Positions 28,567 to 38,775 of a stretch of DNA of 64,000 nt are shown here, one piece after another. Both the position numbers and the translations under genes were made by a program. The notes below the pieces were generated by a model that did no database searches, was not told where the DNA came from, and saw only the letters and a list, made by a program, of their open reading frames with translations. Source of the DNA: Cyanobacterium sp. Dongsha4 (GTDB lineage Bacteria; Cyanobacteriota; Cyanobacteriia; Cyanobacteriales; Cyanobacteriaceae); assembly GCF_036345015.1 (NCBI RefSeq), contig NZ_CP084098.1:3237326-3301325 (forward strand), read 5' to 3'. The stretch's first letter is position 1. Each line of letters begins with the position of its first letter.

Positions 28567-29550
28567 TAACGGTACTTAGACAAAAATTAAGCCCAAATAA
28601 ACCCTAAACTTGCTTTGTATAAGCTAAATACTCCCACGTTATCTTTTAACCATTGAAAAAAGCGAAAAGACACTGCTGTCCGAAACGCCTCTAAACCTTC
28701 TGCAAAAGTATTTAAGGGTTTATTCCCCCATTGTCTCCTTAGCCCTCCTGTCAAACGATGCCATTGAATAAAAGTATAAGCACAAAATACCAATATTAAA
28801 TGTCTCATTACACTTCTTTGTATTTCTCACTTGGTATTCTGATAAACCTAACCATCTAATTTTTCCAATAAATTAGTATTGTTGCCATAACCACCATCCA
28901 TTAAAATTATTTCAGGACAATAATTTCGGTTTAAACATTTTTCAATTAGATTAAAGGCAATTTCAGGTTTTTTTGAAATTGTGGGTCGTCTTTTCCTTCT
29001 GGGAAATTTTCCGCTTTTTCATATAATTCAACATCTAGGGGAAAACTCCTGACTCCATCATAAATATGAGTAGTGACGATGACATTGCCATTATCAGTTT
29101 TGCCAATTGGACCAATATATTGTCTTCCAACACAATCAGTAAAATTACCACTCTTACGATGACCTGAATCATCGATAATTAAAGAGAAATATCTACTTAT
29201 TTTAGTTTGACGACAAGAAGCTATTATTTCTAATCTTTGATCATTGACCTCATCATAATTCCATGTGGACTCTGTTAGAAAATGATGTAATTTATGATAA
29301 GTAATATCAAGATTATTATTGGCAATTTGAGTGATATTTTTTCTTTGAGAATCTCCTAATAAACCGCGCAAATAATTTCTAAACTCTCGTTTTTGTGCCT
29401 TTGTTTTTAAGACAGGATCTATTTTTTGACACCAGCGATTAAAACATGGGGGCATTGATGAAGAGGTGATTTCTTTCATTTTGACCTAAAAACACTATCA
29501 TATAATCATTATAAGTCAATTCTTAACATCTTTTTGTCTAAGCACCGTTA
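28567..29550 (-). mobile_element. IS701-family-like element, decayed
   Basis: The 984-base element has inverted ends TAACGGTACTTAGACAAAAA (left) and, inverted at right, TAACGGTGCTTAGACAAAAA, with one mismatch. It codes a broken DDE transposase. No matching target duplication is seen, in line with rearranged flanks: the right flank is a cysteine desulfurase fragment, while the left flank is pstS downstream DNA. Confidence 0.8.
28587..29479 (-). pseudogene. IS701-type transposase, internally deleted and frameshifted
   Basis: The N-terminal 177 codons (29479-28946) carry FNRWCQKIDPVLKTKAQKR, the first catalytic Asp segment LIIDDSGHRKSG and GRQYIGPIGKTDNG. The frame ends near 28946 at KLPLI. A second open piece (28808-28587) supplies the family C terminus, with IQWHRLTGGLRRQWG and FRFFQWLKDN. 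Normal members have about 380-400 residues, so the middle part is missing or out of frame. Confidence 0.8.
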
Positions 29551-30090
29551 GTCATCAAAAAAGATTATCATTTACAACCCCTCATTTATGGCGGTGGACA
29601 TCAAAACGGTATTAGATCAGGTACATTAAATGTATCAGGGATAGTGGGATTGGGAGAGGCTTGTTATTTACGACAGTTAGAAATGCAAGAAGACGAAAGC
29701 GCGATCGCATCTTTCCGAGATCACTTACAATCATTATTACAAGAGAAAATCCCGAATTTAGTGGTAAATGGAGACACAGAAAACCGACTAGCTGGAAATC
29801 TGCATATATCCATCCCTAATGTGCCAAATAGTGCTGTTATTGCTCGAATCAGGGATAAACTAGCCATTTCTACTGGTTCGGCTTGTAGTAGTGCCACCAT
29901 TTCTCCTTCTCACGTTTTAAGAGCGATGAATTTATCTGATGATTTAATCGAAGGTGTGTTGAGAATCGGAATAGGAAAATTCACTAGCGATATGGAAATA
30001 GAAAAAAGCGCAGAGATTCTAACTAATGCCGTTGAAAAAATTTTCCAGTTAACAAACATCTATGATACGGATAAATTTACTCCCATTTAA
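29551..30090 (+). pseudogene. Cysteine desulfurase (NifS/IscS-like), C-terminal fragment
   Basis: The fragment begins right at the IS edge and gives 179 codons of a class V aminotransferase fold: LIYGGGHQNGIRSGTLN (binding the PLP phosphate region), then STGSACSSAT with the reactive cysteine near the catalytic loop, and LRIGIGKFTS. About 200 residues, including the PLP lysine region, are missing. The 5' part is not on the other side of the IS, so the gene was rearranged as well as cut. ATG at 29644 could give a truncated product, surely not an active enzyme. Confidence 0.85.
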
Positions 30091-30201
30091 CAAAAATAGA
30101 AAGTGCCGAGAAATGTGGAGGATAAGTATTAGATTAGCCCTCAACGAATCGCACTATTGCCTATTGTCACCAATTAAGCTAAAACACTATTTCCGTAAAC
30201 T

Positions 30202-31530
30202 CTAATTAAATATTTCTTTCAAAGTATCAACAAAAGTAGGATAAGAAATTGATATTGCTTCTGCACGATTAATGATTGTATTACCTTTTGCATTCAAAGC
30301 TGCGATCGCAAGACTCATGGCAATACGATGATCAGTATAACTGTCAACCTCCGCTCCTTGCAAAAAATTTCCCCCCGTAATTTCCAAACCGTCGGGTAAT
30401 TCGGTGATTTTTGCCCCCATTTTACCTAATTCTAACGCCATTACTGCAAGGCGATCGCTCTCTTTTACCCTCAATTCTTCTGCATCTTTAATAGTGGTAG
30501 TGCCTTCCGCAAAACAAGCCGCCACCGCAAGAATAGGAATTTCATCGATTAAACGGGGAATAATCGCCCCTGAGAGGGTACAGGCTTTTAATTGGCTCGT
30601 TTTTATCCTTAAATCAGCTACAGGCTCTCCTGCAGTCTCTCTTTCGTTGATAATGGTAATATCTGCCCCCATCATCTCCAATGCTTCTAATATACCCGTA
30701 CGAGTGGGATTAATGCCCACATTAGTAATGGTTAACTCCGAATCAGGCGTAATTGCCCCTGCTACTAACCAAAATGCCGCCGAACTAATATCCCCCGGTA
30801 CTATAACTGTTTGTCCTCGTAAGGGTGTCCCCCCTTCAATGGTGACGCTATTTGTCTCCCTATCAATCTCTAATTTACCGCCAAAAGCGTGTAACATTCT
30901 TTCGCTATGATCTCTTGATAAAGCAGGTTCAGTAACAGTGGTTTTGCCTTCACTCATCAACCCTGCCAACAGAATACAGGATTTAACTTGAGCCGAAGCA
31001 ATGGGGGAATGGTAGTGAATGGGTTTTAAATTTTGTCCAACTACTGCTAAAGGGGCGTTTTGATGGTTGTTTCTACCGTAGATAACTGCTCCCATTTCTT
31101 GCAAAGGCTTGATTACTCTTGACATGGGGCGAGTTTTGAGAGAATCATCCCCTGTCACACTAAAAAACTTTCCTGATTGGGCGGCTAATAATCCCAACAT
31201 TAAACGCATAGTCGTGCCTGAATTTCCTGCGTCTAAAACATCGAAAGGCTCTTGTAATCCTTTTTCTCCTACTCCGATAACTCTTACTTCTTCGCTATTT
31301 AATTCTGATATTTTTGCCCCCATTGCTTGAAAACATTTCGCTGTACTACGGGGGTCTTCTCCTAATAACAATCCTTTAATTATAGTTTCTCCAGATGCGA
31401 TCGCACCTAACATTAAAGCCCGATGAGAAATAGACTTATCTCCGGGGATAGTAATATTACCTTGTAGAAATTGAGCTTGATGAGAAATTACTAACTGACT
31501 TGAATTTTGGTTATGAGTAAGGTTAATCAC
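30202..31530 (-). CDS. aroA: 3-phosphoshikimate 1-carboxyvinyltransferase (EPSP synthase)
   Basis: Transfers enolpyruvate from PEP to shikimate 3-phosphate in the chorismate pathway. The 442-residue protein has [10 protein letters not shown] near residue 30, [12 protein letters not shown] near 101, the TRPMS segment near 133, and LRVKESDRL near 355, then DHRIAMS near the C terminus. All belong to the catalytic site of the two-domain fold. It is transcribed alone, towards the desulfurase fragment, with 112 bases between. Another shikimate gene, aroQ, is at 48264. Confidence 0.96.
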   Translation of the reverse strand: MINLTHNQNSSQLVISHQAQFLQGNITIPGDKSISHRALMLGAIASGETIIKGLLLGEDPRSTAKCFQAMGAKISELNSEEVRVIGVGEKGLQEPFDVLDAGNSGTTMRLMLGLLAAQSGKFFSVTGDDSLKTRPMSRVIKPLQEMGAVIYGRNNHQNAPLAVVGQNLKPIHYHSPIASAQVKSCILLAGLMSEGKTTVTEPALSRDHSERMLHAFGGKLEIDRETNSVTIEGGTPLRGQTVIVPGDISSAAFWLVAGAITPDSELTITNVGINPTRTGILEALEMMGADITIINERETAGEPVADLRIKTSQLKACTLSGAIIPRLIDEIPILAVAACFAEGTTTIKDAEELRVKESDRLAVMALELGKMGAKITELPDGLEITGGNFLQGAEVDSYTDHRIAMSLAIAALNAKGNTIINRAEAISISYPTFVDTLKEIFN

Positions 31531-31655
31531 AAGTTATAAGAGAAAATAGCCATTGAACAGGAAGTTATCTTATCACATTTCTACAACAAAAATTTCTAGG
31601 TGTTAGGTATCAAGTGGCAAGTTTGACGACTTAATTTTTCAAATATTTAATGAGA

Positions 31656-31997
31656 TTAATCATTAGGGATATATTTAACTCGACATTGCAAAATTTTCTC
31701 TAAAACAGCGCCTTCAGAGGAAATATCACCACTATTTTGAGATAGATATTGATAAACAGCATCGGCACTACAACCACAATAAGCATTAGCATCACTAGCA
31801 GTTTTTCCCTGTGCCTGAAGATTTTGGCTACACTGTTGAATAAAGTCCTGTTTATTCTGAGGATTTGTAACATTTAAGGGAATATTTGAGTCTGATTCCG
31901 ATGTATTTTGAGCATAAGAGGGGGTAACAAAAAAACCCATAAAAAGGGAATTAATAACTATTAACGGAAAAATTCGGCTACATCTTGTCTTGCTCAT
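31656..31997 (-). CDS. Hypothetical secreted four-cysteine protein
   Basis: A 113-residue protein with an N-terminal signal peptide (hydrophobic FPLIVINSLFMGFFVTP, cleavage near SYAQ). The mature part has FIQQCSQNLQAQGK, ANAYCGCSADAVYQYL and ILQCRVKYI: four cysteines that could form two disulfides in the periplasm. I do not know its function; similar small cysteine proteins are widespread in cyanobacteria. It lies just downstream of frr and pyrH on the same strand (87 bases after frr) and may be read through from them. Confidence 0.65.
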   Translation of the reverse strand: MSKTRCSRIFPLIVINSLFMGFFVTPSYAQNTSESDSNIPLNVTNPQNKQDFIQQCSQNLQAQGKTASDANAYCGCSADAVYQYLSQNSGDISSEGAVLEKILQCRVKYIPND

Positions 31998-32084
31998 AAT
32001 CTGATCAAAATATAATTAAAAATGCTCTCCCCACTCCCTACTCCCTACTCCCCTACTTTTAAAAACTCCGAACTCCGAACTCGT

Positions 32085-32636
32085 TTAAATATTAGTTAGC
32101 TCTTTCTCTTTAACTTTTAATATATCATCAATTTTTGCGGTATATTTGTCAGTAACTTTTTGAATTTCATCTTGTAAATCTCTCGATTCATCCTCAGAAA
32201 TTTCACTAGCTTTTTCTTGTTTTCTGACTTTGTCGATCGCATCTCGGCGAATATTACGAATAGCCACTTTACCTTCTTCTGCGTACTTAGAAGCTATTTT
32301 TACAAACTCCTGACGACGCTCTGCGGTTAAAGGGGGAATATTCAAACGAATAACTTGCCCGTCATTATTGGGAGTTAAACCAATATCAGACATAGAAATA
32401 GCTTTTTCTAACAGAGAAATACTACCCTTATCAAAAGGTTGAATCATCAAAGTGGTAGCATCAGGGGTACTAATATTCGCCAATGATTTTAAGGGAGTTT
32501 CCGCCCCATAATAATCCACCATAATTTTATCTAATAAACTGGCATTAGCGCGACCAGTACGGATAGTATTTAAGTCTTGCTGTGTTTTTTCAACACTCTT
32601 GAGCATTAAATTTTGAATTTCATCAATTAACGTCAC
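32085..32636 (-). CDS. frr: Ribosome recycling factor
   Basis: With EF-G, it splits post-termination ribosomes. The 183-residue protein has the hallmark [19 protein letters not shown] near residue 27, then [14 protein letters not shown] and [30 protein letters not shown]. The final third is a coiled three-helix bundle segment. Length matches the family (about 182-185). Its start overlaps the end of pyrH by 14 bases, a conserved bacterial operon order with translational coupling. Confidence 0.97.
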   Translation of the reverse strand: MTLIDEIQNLMLKSVEKTQQDLNTIRTGRANASLLDKIMVDYYGAETPLKSLANISTPDATTLMIQPFDKGSISLLEKAISMSDIGLTPNNDGQVIRLNIPPLTAERRQEFVKIASKYAEEGKVAIRNIRRDAIDKVRKQEKASEISEDESRDLQDEIQKVTDKYTAKIDDILKVKEKELTNI

Positions 32637-33345
32637 AGAAACCTCCTACAATAGTTCCTACTTTTTCTCCTTTTACTGCACGGATTATATTACCACGCTC
32701 GAAAAGATTAAAAACAACAATGGGAATATTATTTTCCTTACAAAGTGCGATCGCAGTTCCATCCATAACCCGTAAATCGTTGGTTAAAACATGATTATAG
32801 TTTAAACTTTCATAACGACGAGCATTAGGATTAGTTACAGGATCACTATCATAAACTCCATCAACTTTAGTAGCTTTGAAAATGACTTGAGCGTCAATTT
32901 CCGCCGCCCGAAGTGCCGCAGTGGTATCAGTGGTAAAAAAAGGATTACCCGAACCTGCACCGAAAATAACCACCCTACCCAATTCTAAATGACGAATGGC
33001 TCTTCTCCTAATGTAAGGTTCAGCAACCTCCTGCATTGCGATCGCAGTTTGCACCCTAGTAGGGACATCCATTCTTTCTAAAGCATCCTGCAAAGTCATA
33101 GCATTCATCACCGTAGCAATCATACCCACATAATCCGCAGTGGCGCGATCCATACCCTTAGCAGAAGCCTGAACTCCTCTAAAAATATTACCACCTCCAA
33201 CTACGATCGCCACTTGGACATTTTGAGCCACCACTTGAGCAATATCCTCAGCGATTTCGGCAACAACTTTGGGATCGATGCCGTAGCCTAAGTTTCCCAT
33301 TAAGGCTTCACCGCTTAATTTTAACAAAATCCGTTGGTAAGTCAT
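32623..33345 (-). CDS. pyrH: Uridylate kinase (UMP kinase)
   Basis: Phosphorylates UMP to UDP. The 240-residue protein of the amino-acid-kinase fold has KLSGEALMG near residue 9, [10 protein letters not shown] near 48, the [13 protein letters not shown] segment and [15 protein letters not shown] near 140. Length is normal. It leads the pyrH-frr operon. The upstream region is shared with the divergent phycocyanin operon. Confidence 0.97.
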   Translation of the reverse strand: MTYQRILLKLSGEALMGNLGYGIDPKVVAEIAEDIAQVVAQNVQVAIVVGGGNIFRGVQASAKGMDRATADYVGMIATVMNAMTLQDALERMDVPTRVQTAIAMQEVAEPYIRRRAIRHLELGRVVIFGAGSGNPFFTTDTTAALRAAEIDAQVIFKATKVDGVYDSDPVTNPNARRYESLNYNHVLTNDLRVMDGTAIALCKENNIPIVVFNLFERGNIIRAVKGEKVGTIVGGFCDVN

Positions 33346-33671
33346 TCCTCGGTTGCCTTCATATTCGATAAATTTTCTTCAGTTAAGATACCAGTTTTTG
33401 ACTACCATAAATTAGTTTTTTTATTAACAACTTACGATATGGATAACCAATATCCTCTCCGAATAATTAATAGGTTTTAATTTTCATTGACAAAACGCAA
33501 TAAAACTTTACTAAATTCTAGGGAAAACTGCACGGAGTTTGCACAAAGATTCTGTTTAAATAATCACCAACGTTGAACAAAGTAGAAACAACATTTAAAA
33601 ATTCAGTAATTGCAACCACTGAAAAACCTTTTTAACAAATAAAACAAAATTCATTAATCACATCGTTAATT
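33346..33671. other. Divergent region pyrH / cpcA; long phycocyanin leader
   Basis: No coding sequence, and in particular no trace of cpcB, which normally precedes cpcA. A possible sigma70 promoter is TTGACA (33487-33492) with TACTAA 16 bases further. If used, it gives a leader of about 150 bases for cpcA. Confidence 0.6.
33487..33514 (+). promoter_or_regulatory. Candidate cpcA promoter
   Basis: Perfect TTGACA -35 hexamer, 16-base spacer and a weak TACTAA -10 hexamer. Position fits a leadered phycocyanin transcript; the poor -10 leaves it uncertain. Confidence 0.35.
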
Positions 33672-34160
33672 ATGAAAACACCTTTAACCGAAGCAGTATC
33701 CAGTGCTGATTCTCAAGGACGCTTCTTAAGCAGTACCGAAATTCAAGTGGCTTTTGGACGTTTTCGTCAAGCTACAGCAAGTTTACAAGCCGCTAAGTCT
33801 TTAACTGAAAATAGCGGCAGATTAATTCAAGGAGCGGCTCAAGCTGTATATCAAAAATTCCCTTATACCACCCAAATGCAAGGAGCAAACTTTGCCGCAG
33901 ACCAAAGAGGGAAAGATAAATGTGCAAGAGATATTGGCTACTATCTCCGTATGGTTACATACTGCCTCGTTGCCGGTGGTACTGGCCCTATGGATGAATA
34001 TTTAATTTCTGGTATTGAGGAAATTAACCGCACTTTTGATTTATCTCCTAGTTGGTACGTTGAAGCCCTCAAATACATCAAGGCAAATCACGGCTTAAGT
34101 GGTGACCCTGCTGTAGAGGCTAATTCTTACATTGATTATGCTATTAACGCTTTAAGTTAA
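33672..34160 (+). CDS. cpcA: C-phycocyanin alpha subunit
   Basis: The light-harvesting alpha chain of phycocyanin in phycobilisome rods. The 162-residue protein matches CpcA throughout: [20 protein letters not shown] start, [20 protein letters not shown] with chromophore-binding Cys84, [16 protein letters not shown], and [13 protein letters not shown] near the end. It carries the usual globin-like helices. It leads cpcC and cpcD. The beta gene, which almost always precedes it and forms the alpha-beta heterodimer, is absent. Thus cpcB must be elsewhere if this alpha chain is functional. No frame damage is visible. Confidence 0.97.
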   Translation: MKTPLTEAVSSADSQGRFLSSTEIQVAFGRFRQATASLQAAKSLTENSGRLIQGAAQAVYQKFPYTTQMQGANFAADQRGKDKCARDIGYYLRMVTYCLVAGGTGPMDEYLISGIEEINRTFDLSPSWYVEALKYIKANHGLSGDPAVEANSYIDYAINALS

Positions 34161-34232
34161 AGCTAATTCATGTCTTTTTAATTAATTTATTTAATCCCAA
34201 ATACAACAAATACTTAAGGAGGAAAAAACATC

Positions 34233-35093
34233 ATGGCTATTACTGCCGCCGCATCTCGTTTAGGTGTATCTGCATTTAACGACTTCAAACCCGTAGAATT
34301 GCGCCCTAACTGGACAAAAGAAGAAGCTCAAGTTGCCATTAATGCTGTTTATAAGCAAGTTCTTGGTAACGACTATATCATGAAATCCGAGCGCCTTTCC
34401 AATGCAGAATCTTTATTATGTAATGGTTCAATTACAGTTCGTGATTTTGTGCGTATGGTAGCGAAATCTGAACTTTACAAAAATAAATTCCTTTACAACA
34501 ACTTCCAAACCAGAGTCATCGAACTCAATATTAAGCACTTACTCGGAAGAGCTCCTTATGATGAGTCTGAAGTGATTGAGCATTTAGACTTATATCAAAA
34601 TGAAGGTTATGAGGCTGATATTGACTCTTATATTGACTCTGAAGAATATAGTCGCAGTTTCGGGGAAAATGTTGTTCCTTACTACAGAGGATTCAATACT
34701 CAACCTGACCAAAAAACTGTCGGTTTTACCCGTATGTTCCAATTATATCGTGGCTATGCCAACAGCGATCGCGCCCAAGTTGGTGGAAATAAATCCCGTT
34801 TAGCATCCGAATTAGGACGTAATAGCGTTTCTGCGGTAGTAAATCCCTCTGGAAGCGGTGAAGGTTGGGCATATCGTCCATCTACTAAAGGTGTTACTCC
34901 CAATCAAACCTTCAGAAATTCTACCCGTGAAGGACGTGTTTATCGTATTGAAGTAGCGGCGATGAATTTACCCCGTTATCCCAAAGTGCGTCGTATTAGC
35001 CGTGAGTGGTTAGTACCTTACGAAGACTTATCCACCACTTTACAGAAAATCCAAAAAATGGGCGGAAAAGTAGCTAGTATTACTTTAGCGTAA
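34233..35093 (+). CDS. cpcC: Phycobilisome rod linker polypeptide CpcC
   Basis: Linker that joins phycocyanin hexamers in the rod. The 286-residue protein has an N-terminal PBS-linker domain (about residues 20-150, with [18 protein letters not shown] and [17 protein letters not shown]) and a C-terminal CpcD-like domain (about 228-286, ending [15 protein letters not shown]). The central basic [15 protein letters not shown] is also typical. A strong Shine-Dalgarno AAGGAGG (34216-34222) sits ten bases before the ATG. It follows cpcA after 72 bases. Only one rod linker is encoded here, where many operons have two. Confidence 0.95.
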   Translation: MAITAAASRLGVSAFNDFKPVELRPNWTKEEAQVAINAVYKQVLGNDYIMKSERLSNAESLLCNGSITVRDFVRMVAKSELYKNKFLYNNFQTRVIELNIKHLLGRAPYDESEVIEHLDLYQNEGYEADIDSYIDSEEYSRSFGENVVPYYRGFNTQPDQKTVGFTRMFQLYRGYANSDRAQVGGNKSRLASELGRNSVSAVVNPSGSGEGWAYRPSTKGVTPNQTFRNSTREGRVYRIEVAAMNLPRYPKVRRISREWLVPYEDLSTTLQKIQKMGGKVASITLA

Positions 35094-35122
35094 TTATTCA
35101 ACTATCATGGAGGTTAAAAAAA

Positions 35123-35392
35123 ATGTTAAGTACATTAGTTAGTGGTAGTTCCTATTCTCCTGCTAAAAATCGTGTTTTCGTCTATGAAGTCACAGGCTTA
35201 AAGCAAAGTGGAGAAAACGACAAAAATAACTATGCTTTCCGTAAAAGTGGCAGTGTGTTTATTCAAGTGCCTTATGCTCGTATGAATGAAGAAATGCAAC
35301 GCATTAATCGCATGGGAGGCAAAATTATCAATATTAGTCCCCTTGTTATCTCTGAAGGCGGAAACGATGATAACGGTAATTCCGAAGAATAA
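35123..35392 (+). CDS. cpcD: Phycobilisome rod-capping linker CpcD
   Basis: Small cap that ends the phycocyanin rod. The 89 residues form one CpcD domain: RVFVYEVTGLKQSGEND, SGSVFIQVPYARMNEEM and INRMGGKIINISPL. The C terminus has an acidic GGNDDNGNSEE tail. A GGAGG ribosome site (35109-35113) lies nine bases before the ATG. It is third and last in the operon, ending before a strong terminator at 35420-35448. Confidence 0.95.
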   Translation: MLSTLVSGSSYSPAKNRVFVYEVTGLKQSGENDKNNYAFRKSGSVFIQVPYARMNEEMQRINRMGGKIINISPLVISEGGNDDNGNSEE

Positions 35393-35419
35393 ATAATTTA
35401 TCTCGAATAAATTAACATT

Positions 35420-35448
35420 AGCATGGGCTTTTTGTCCGTGCTTTTTTT
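35420..35448 (+). terminator. Rho-independent terminator of cpcA-cpcC-cpcD
   Basis: A nine-pair stem (AGCATGGGC / GTCCGTGCT, two G-U pairs), loop TTTTT, and a run of seven T residues, 28 bases after the cpcD stop. Confidence 0.9.
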
Positions 35449-35523
35449 CTGTTCATCATCTATATTATTAAACAGTTTCATTCTTATTCTAAATAACGAT
35501 ACTTCAAGATATAATCAATTTAT

Positions 35524-38500
35524 TTAACCTAAGTTCGGGTTCAGATCAAACCCTTCAATAATCCCCTCTGATTGATGAATAATATTTCTTAGTTCATCGA
35601 GTAAATTTGTATCTACATTCTTCCATAACTTTCTCTGATGTGCCTCTATCAATCTTTCTCCCATGTCTCTTAATGCCCAAGGATTTTTTTCTTGAATAAA
35701 TTGCCTTACCTTCTCATCTAATAAATAACTTTGGGCAACCCCAGTAAACATAAAATCAGGTACAGACTTAGTTGTAGCGGAATAAGCAAATAAATAGTCC
35801 ACTGTTGCACTCATTTCAAATGCCCCTTTATAACCATGTCTCATTACCCCTGCTATCCATTTAGGATTAATAACTCTACTGCGATATACTCTGGCAATCT
35901 CTTCTTGTAAATGTCTAACTTTAGGGTTATCTGGTTGGGAATTATCACCAAAATAAACCGTTGGGTTTTCCCCTTGTAAATGTCTGACGGCGGCGGTTAA
36001 TCCTCCCTGAAATTGGTAATAATCATCGGAGTCTAATAAGTCATGTTCACGATTATCTTGATTATGCAAAACTATCTGTAATTGTTTCAGTCTTTGTTCA
36101 AAGGCTTCGGGTTGAGATATTCCTTTTGTGCCTGTGTAAGCATAGCTACTCCAGTTTAGATATGCCCTTGCTAAATCTTCATCACTATGCCAATTCTGGG
36201 CTTCTATAAGTCCTTGTAATCCAGCCCCATAAGCCCCCGGTTTTGAACCAAAGAGCCGATAGGTTGCTCTCTCTCTTGCCTGTTTTTCCTCTAATCCTTG
36301 TTTGATCCAATATTGGGTATCTTTTTCTACCTGTTGGGCAAGGGGATTATTTTCTTTTTCTTCTTTGAGGCTTGACAAATATTGATTAATTTTATAGAGT
36401 AATTCCATTATGTTGGGGAATCCGTCTCTAAAAAACCCAGAAACTCTCACAGTAACATCAATTCTAGGTCTGCCTAACACTTCGAGGGGAATTACTTCAA
36501 AATCCACAACTCTACGGCTTACCCCATCCCATACGGGTTTAACTCCCATTAATGCCATTATTTGAGCAATATCATCTCCCCCTGTGCGCATGGTGGATGT
36601 ACCCCAAACGGAAATTGCTAGGGTGCGGGGATATTCTCCATTTTCTTGGGTATATCTTTCGATGAGAGTTTCGGCGGCTTTTCTGCCTACATCCCAAGCG
36701 GTTTCACTAGGAATCGCTCGAATATCAACGGAATAAAAGTTTCTGCCTGTGGGTAAAACATCGCTTCTACCTCTAGTGGGTGCGCCTGATGAGCCACTGG
36801 GGATATATTTCCCTTCTAAGCCTTTGATAAGGTTATCTATTTCTTGCTCTGTTTTTTTTAAGTTAGGTAGGAGTTTATTTTTGATCCAGTCAAGAGATTT
36901 TTCTGTATGTTTTCCTAGTTTTATTTTTTCGGTTTCTTGTCCTTTTATTATTCTTTCTATTAATTCATTGGCGATGTTTTCTAAGTAGTCTTGCTCCCCC
37001 CTAACCCCCCTTAATAAGGGGGGAATTTCAGGGTGATTTTCTTTTGTTAATAAGAGGGAAATTTTATTGGTTTCTAAATCGGTTTTGATAGCTTCTATTA
37101 ATCCTAAGTTATTATAACTAGAAAAACGTGCGATCGCACTTATTAAATCTCTTAATTGTCTTCCCTCTGGACATTGTCCAAAAATATGTAACCCATCTCT
37201 AATTTGAGCTTCTTTTAACTCACATAAATAACCATCAGCAACCGTTAAAAATTCTGTTAAACTATCTCTATTTACTTCTTTTATACCTAAATCTTCATTT
37301 AGTTTGGTTTCTTTGATTAAATTTGAGATGCGATCGCAGATTATTTTTAGCCTACTAGGATTGAGACTTTGGGCTTGATAATATTCATCAATTAAAGCCT
37401 CCAATTCTAATAATTCTCCATACAATTCAGCACGGGTTAAAGGGGGAGTTAAATGATCTAAAATTACTGCATTTGCCCTTCTTTTTGCTTGTGATCCTTC
37501 CCCCGGATCATTAACAATAAAAGGATAAAAATGGGGAAGTGTGCCTAAAGCAATTTCGGGATAACAATTATTAGATAAAACTAAACTTTTTCCCGGTAGC
37601 CATTCTAAATTTCCGTGTTTGCCAACGTGAATAATTACATCTGCTTGAAAAACATTTTTTAACCAATAATAAAAGGCTAAATAATTATGAGTTGGCTCTA
37701 AATCTGGAGCGTGATAATTGAGACTAGGATCTAAATCATAACCCCTTGATGGTTGTACTCCGACAAATATTTTGCCTAATTGAATCCCAGAAACAGGAAA
37801 AAATTTTTCTCCGCTTATTGAGGAGGTTTGGGAAGAATCAAAATTTTTGATTAAAGAGGTAAGAGAGTCATCACAATCCCCCCATCGATTAGTAATTTGT
37901 TGTTGAATTTCTAGGGGTAAAGTATGAAAATATTTTTGATATTCTTCTAAAGTTAAATACTGATTAATTTTCTTTTGAGATGTCATTTCTAAATCATTTG
38001 TTGCCCCTTCAATTAACTGAAAAATTAGCTTATCTCCATTTTCGGGTATATCTTGAATATCATAATTATTTACTTTTAACGCCTGTAAAATATGAATACA
38101 ACTAGCAGGAGTGTCTAACCCCACTCCGTTCGCAATTCTTCCATCTTTATTTGGATAATTTGCTAAGATTAAAGCTACTTTTTTATCTGCGTTTTTTTTC
38201 TTTTTTAGTTTTATCCAATTTTTAGCTAATTGAGCAATATAATTAACTCTGTTTTCTTGAGGTTGATAAATAACAATGTCAGTTTCTAATTGAGGGTGTT
38301 TAGTAGCCACTGACTTAAAAGAAATTGCCCTAGTGATTATTCTTCCATCCACTTCAGGTAAAGCAACATTCATGGCAACATCTCTGGGAGATAAGCCTTG
38401 AAAACTATTTTGCCAATATTCTTCTGTACTTCCACTTAATATTACTTGAAGGACTGGTATATCTAAGGTTTCCCATATTTTCGTGTTAGATTCTGCTCCT

Positions 38501-38775
38501 ATTTTTGCGACTGAAAAGCTGGTAGTATTTAAAATTAAATCTACTTGATATTTTTGTAAAATTGTGATTAATTCACCTTGAATATCAGCTTCTCTAAGGG
38601 ATGATAAATAAATAGCTATACTACTTAAATTTTGTTTTTTTAATGCAGAGGATAAAGAATCAATAGGTTTTGTGTTGCCTGACAAAAAATGAGCTCTGTA
38701 AAAAATAATTGCAACATCGATTTTTTGCTTATTTTCTTCTTTTTTATTGGTATTTATTGAATAAGATTGGTTCAC
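35524..38775 (-). CDS. cobN: Cobaltochelatase subunit CobN-like, N-terminally short
   Basis: Large subunit of the ATP-dependent cobaltochelatase that inserts cobalt into hydrogenobyrinate diamide; it is a relative of ChlH. The 1083 residues include VGVQPSRGYDLDPSLNYHAP, VGKHGNLEWLPGKSL, ISVWGTSTMRTGGDDIAQ and the C-terminal VMRHGYKGAFEMSATVDYL. CobN usually has about 1240 residues; this ORF begins only at the region with VAIIFYRAHFLSGNT, so 150-200 residues of the usual N terminus are missing and the preceding 114 bases to cinA contain no coding frame. A palindromic repeat is translated in frame near residues 583-595. Activity is uncertain. Confidence 0.88.
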   Translation of the reverse strand: MNQSYSINTNKKEENKQKIDVAIIFYRAHFLSGNTKPIDSLSSALKKQNLSSIAIYLSSLREADIQGELITILQKYQVDLILNTTSFSVAKIGAESNTKIWETLDIPVLQVILSGSTEEYWQNSFQGLSPRDVAMNVALPEVDGRIITRAISFKSVATKHPQLETDIVIYQPQENRVNYIAQLAKNWIKLKKKKNADKKVALILANYPNKDGRIANGVGLDTPASCIHILQALKVNNYDIQDIPENGDKLIFQLIEGATNDLEMTSQKKINQYLTLEEYQKYFHTLPLEIQQQITNRWGDCDDSLTSLIKNFDSSQTSSISGEKFFPVSGIQLGKIFVGVQPSRGYDLDPSLNYHAPDLEPTHNYLAFYYWLKNVFQADVIIHVGKHGNLEWLPGKSLVLSNNCYPEIALGTLPHFYPFIVNDPGEGSQAKRRANAVILDHLTPPLTRAELYGELLELEALIDEYYQAQSLNPSRLKIICDRISNLIKETKLNEDLGIKEVNRDSLTEFLTVADGYLCELKEAQIRDGLHIFGQCPEGRQLRDLISAIARFSSYNNLGLIEAIKTDLETNKISLLLTKENHPEIPPLLRGVRGEQDYLENIANELIERIIKGQETEKIKLGKHTEKSLDWIKNKLLPNLKKTEQEIDNLIKGLEGKYIPSGSSGAPTRGRSDVLPTGRNFYSVDIRAIPSETAWDVGRKAAETLIERYTQENGEYPRTLAISVWGTSTMRTGGDDIAQIMALMGVKPVWDGVSRRVVDFEVIPLEVLGRPRIDVTVRVSGFFRDGFPNIMELLYKINQYLSSLKEEKENNPLAQQVEKDTQYWIKQGLEEKQARERATYRLFGSKPGAYGAGLQGLIEAQNWHSDEDLARAYLNWSSYAYTGTKGISQPEAFEQRLKQLQIVLHNQDNREHDLLDSDDYYQFQGGLTAAVRHLQGENPTVYFGDNSQPDNPKVRHLQEEIARVYRSRVINPKWIAGVMRHGYKGAFEMSATVDYLFAYSATTKSVPDFMFTGVAQSYLLDEKVRQFIQEKNPWALRDMGERLIEAHQRKLWKNVDTNLLDELRNIIHQSEGIIEGFDLNPNLG
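36991..37028. repeat. Palindromic dispersed repeat inside cobN
   Basis: Contains the perfect 8-bp hairpin CCCCCCTT-AAT-AAGGGGGG (37005-37023), read through in cobN as PPLLRGVRGEQ. The sequence belongs to the common cyanobacterial intergenic CCCCCTTATTAAGGGGGG class and is related to GGGGGGATAAAGGGGGG at 16721-16737 and 40371-40388. Confidence 0.75.

Noticed and set aside
33346-33671. Possible remnant of cpcB before cpcA
   Set aside because: All frames read for phycocyanin beta motifs; none found, only AT-rich noncoding DNA.
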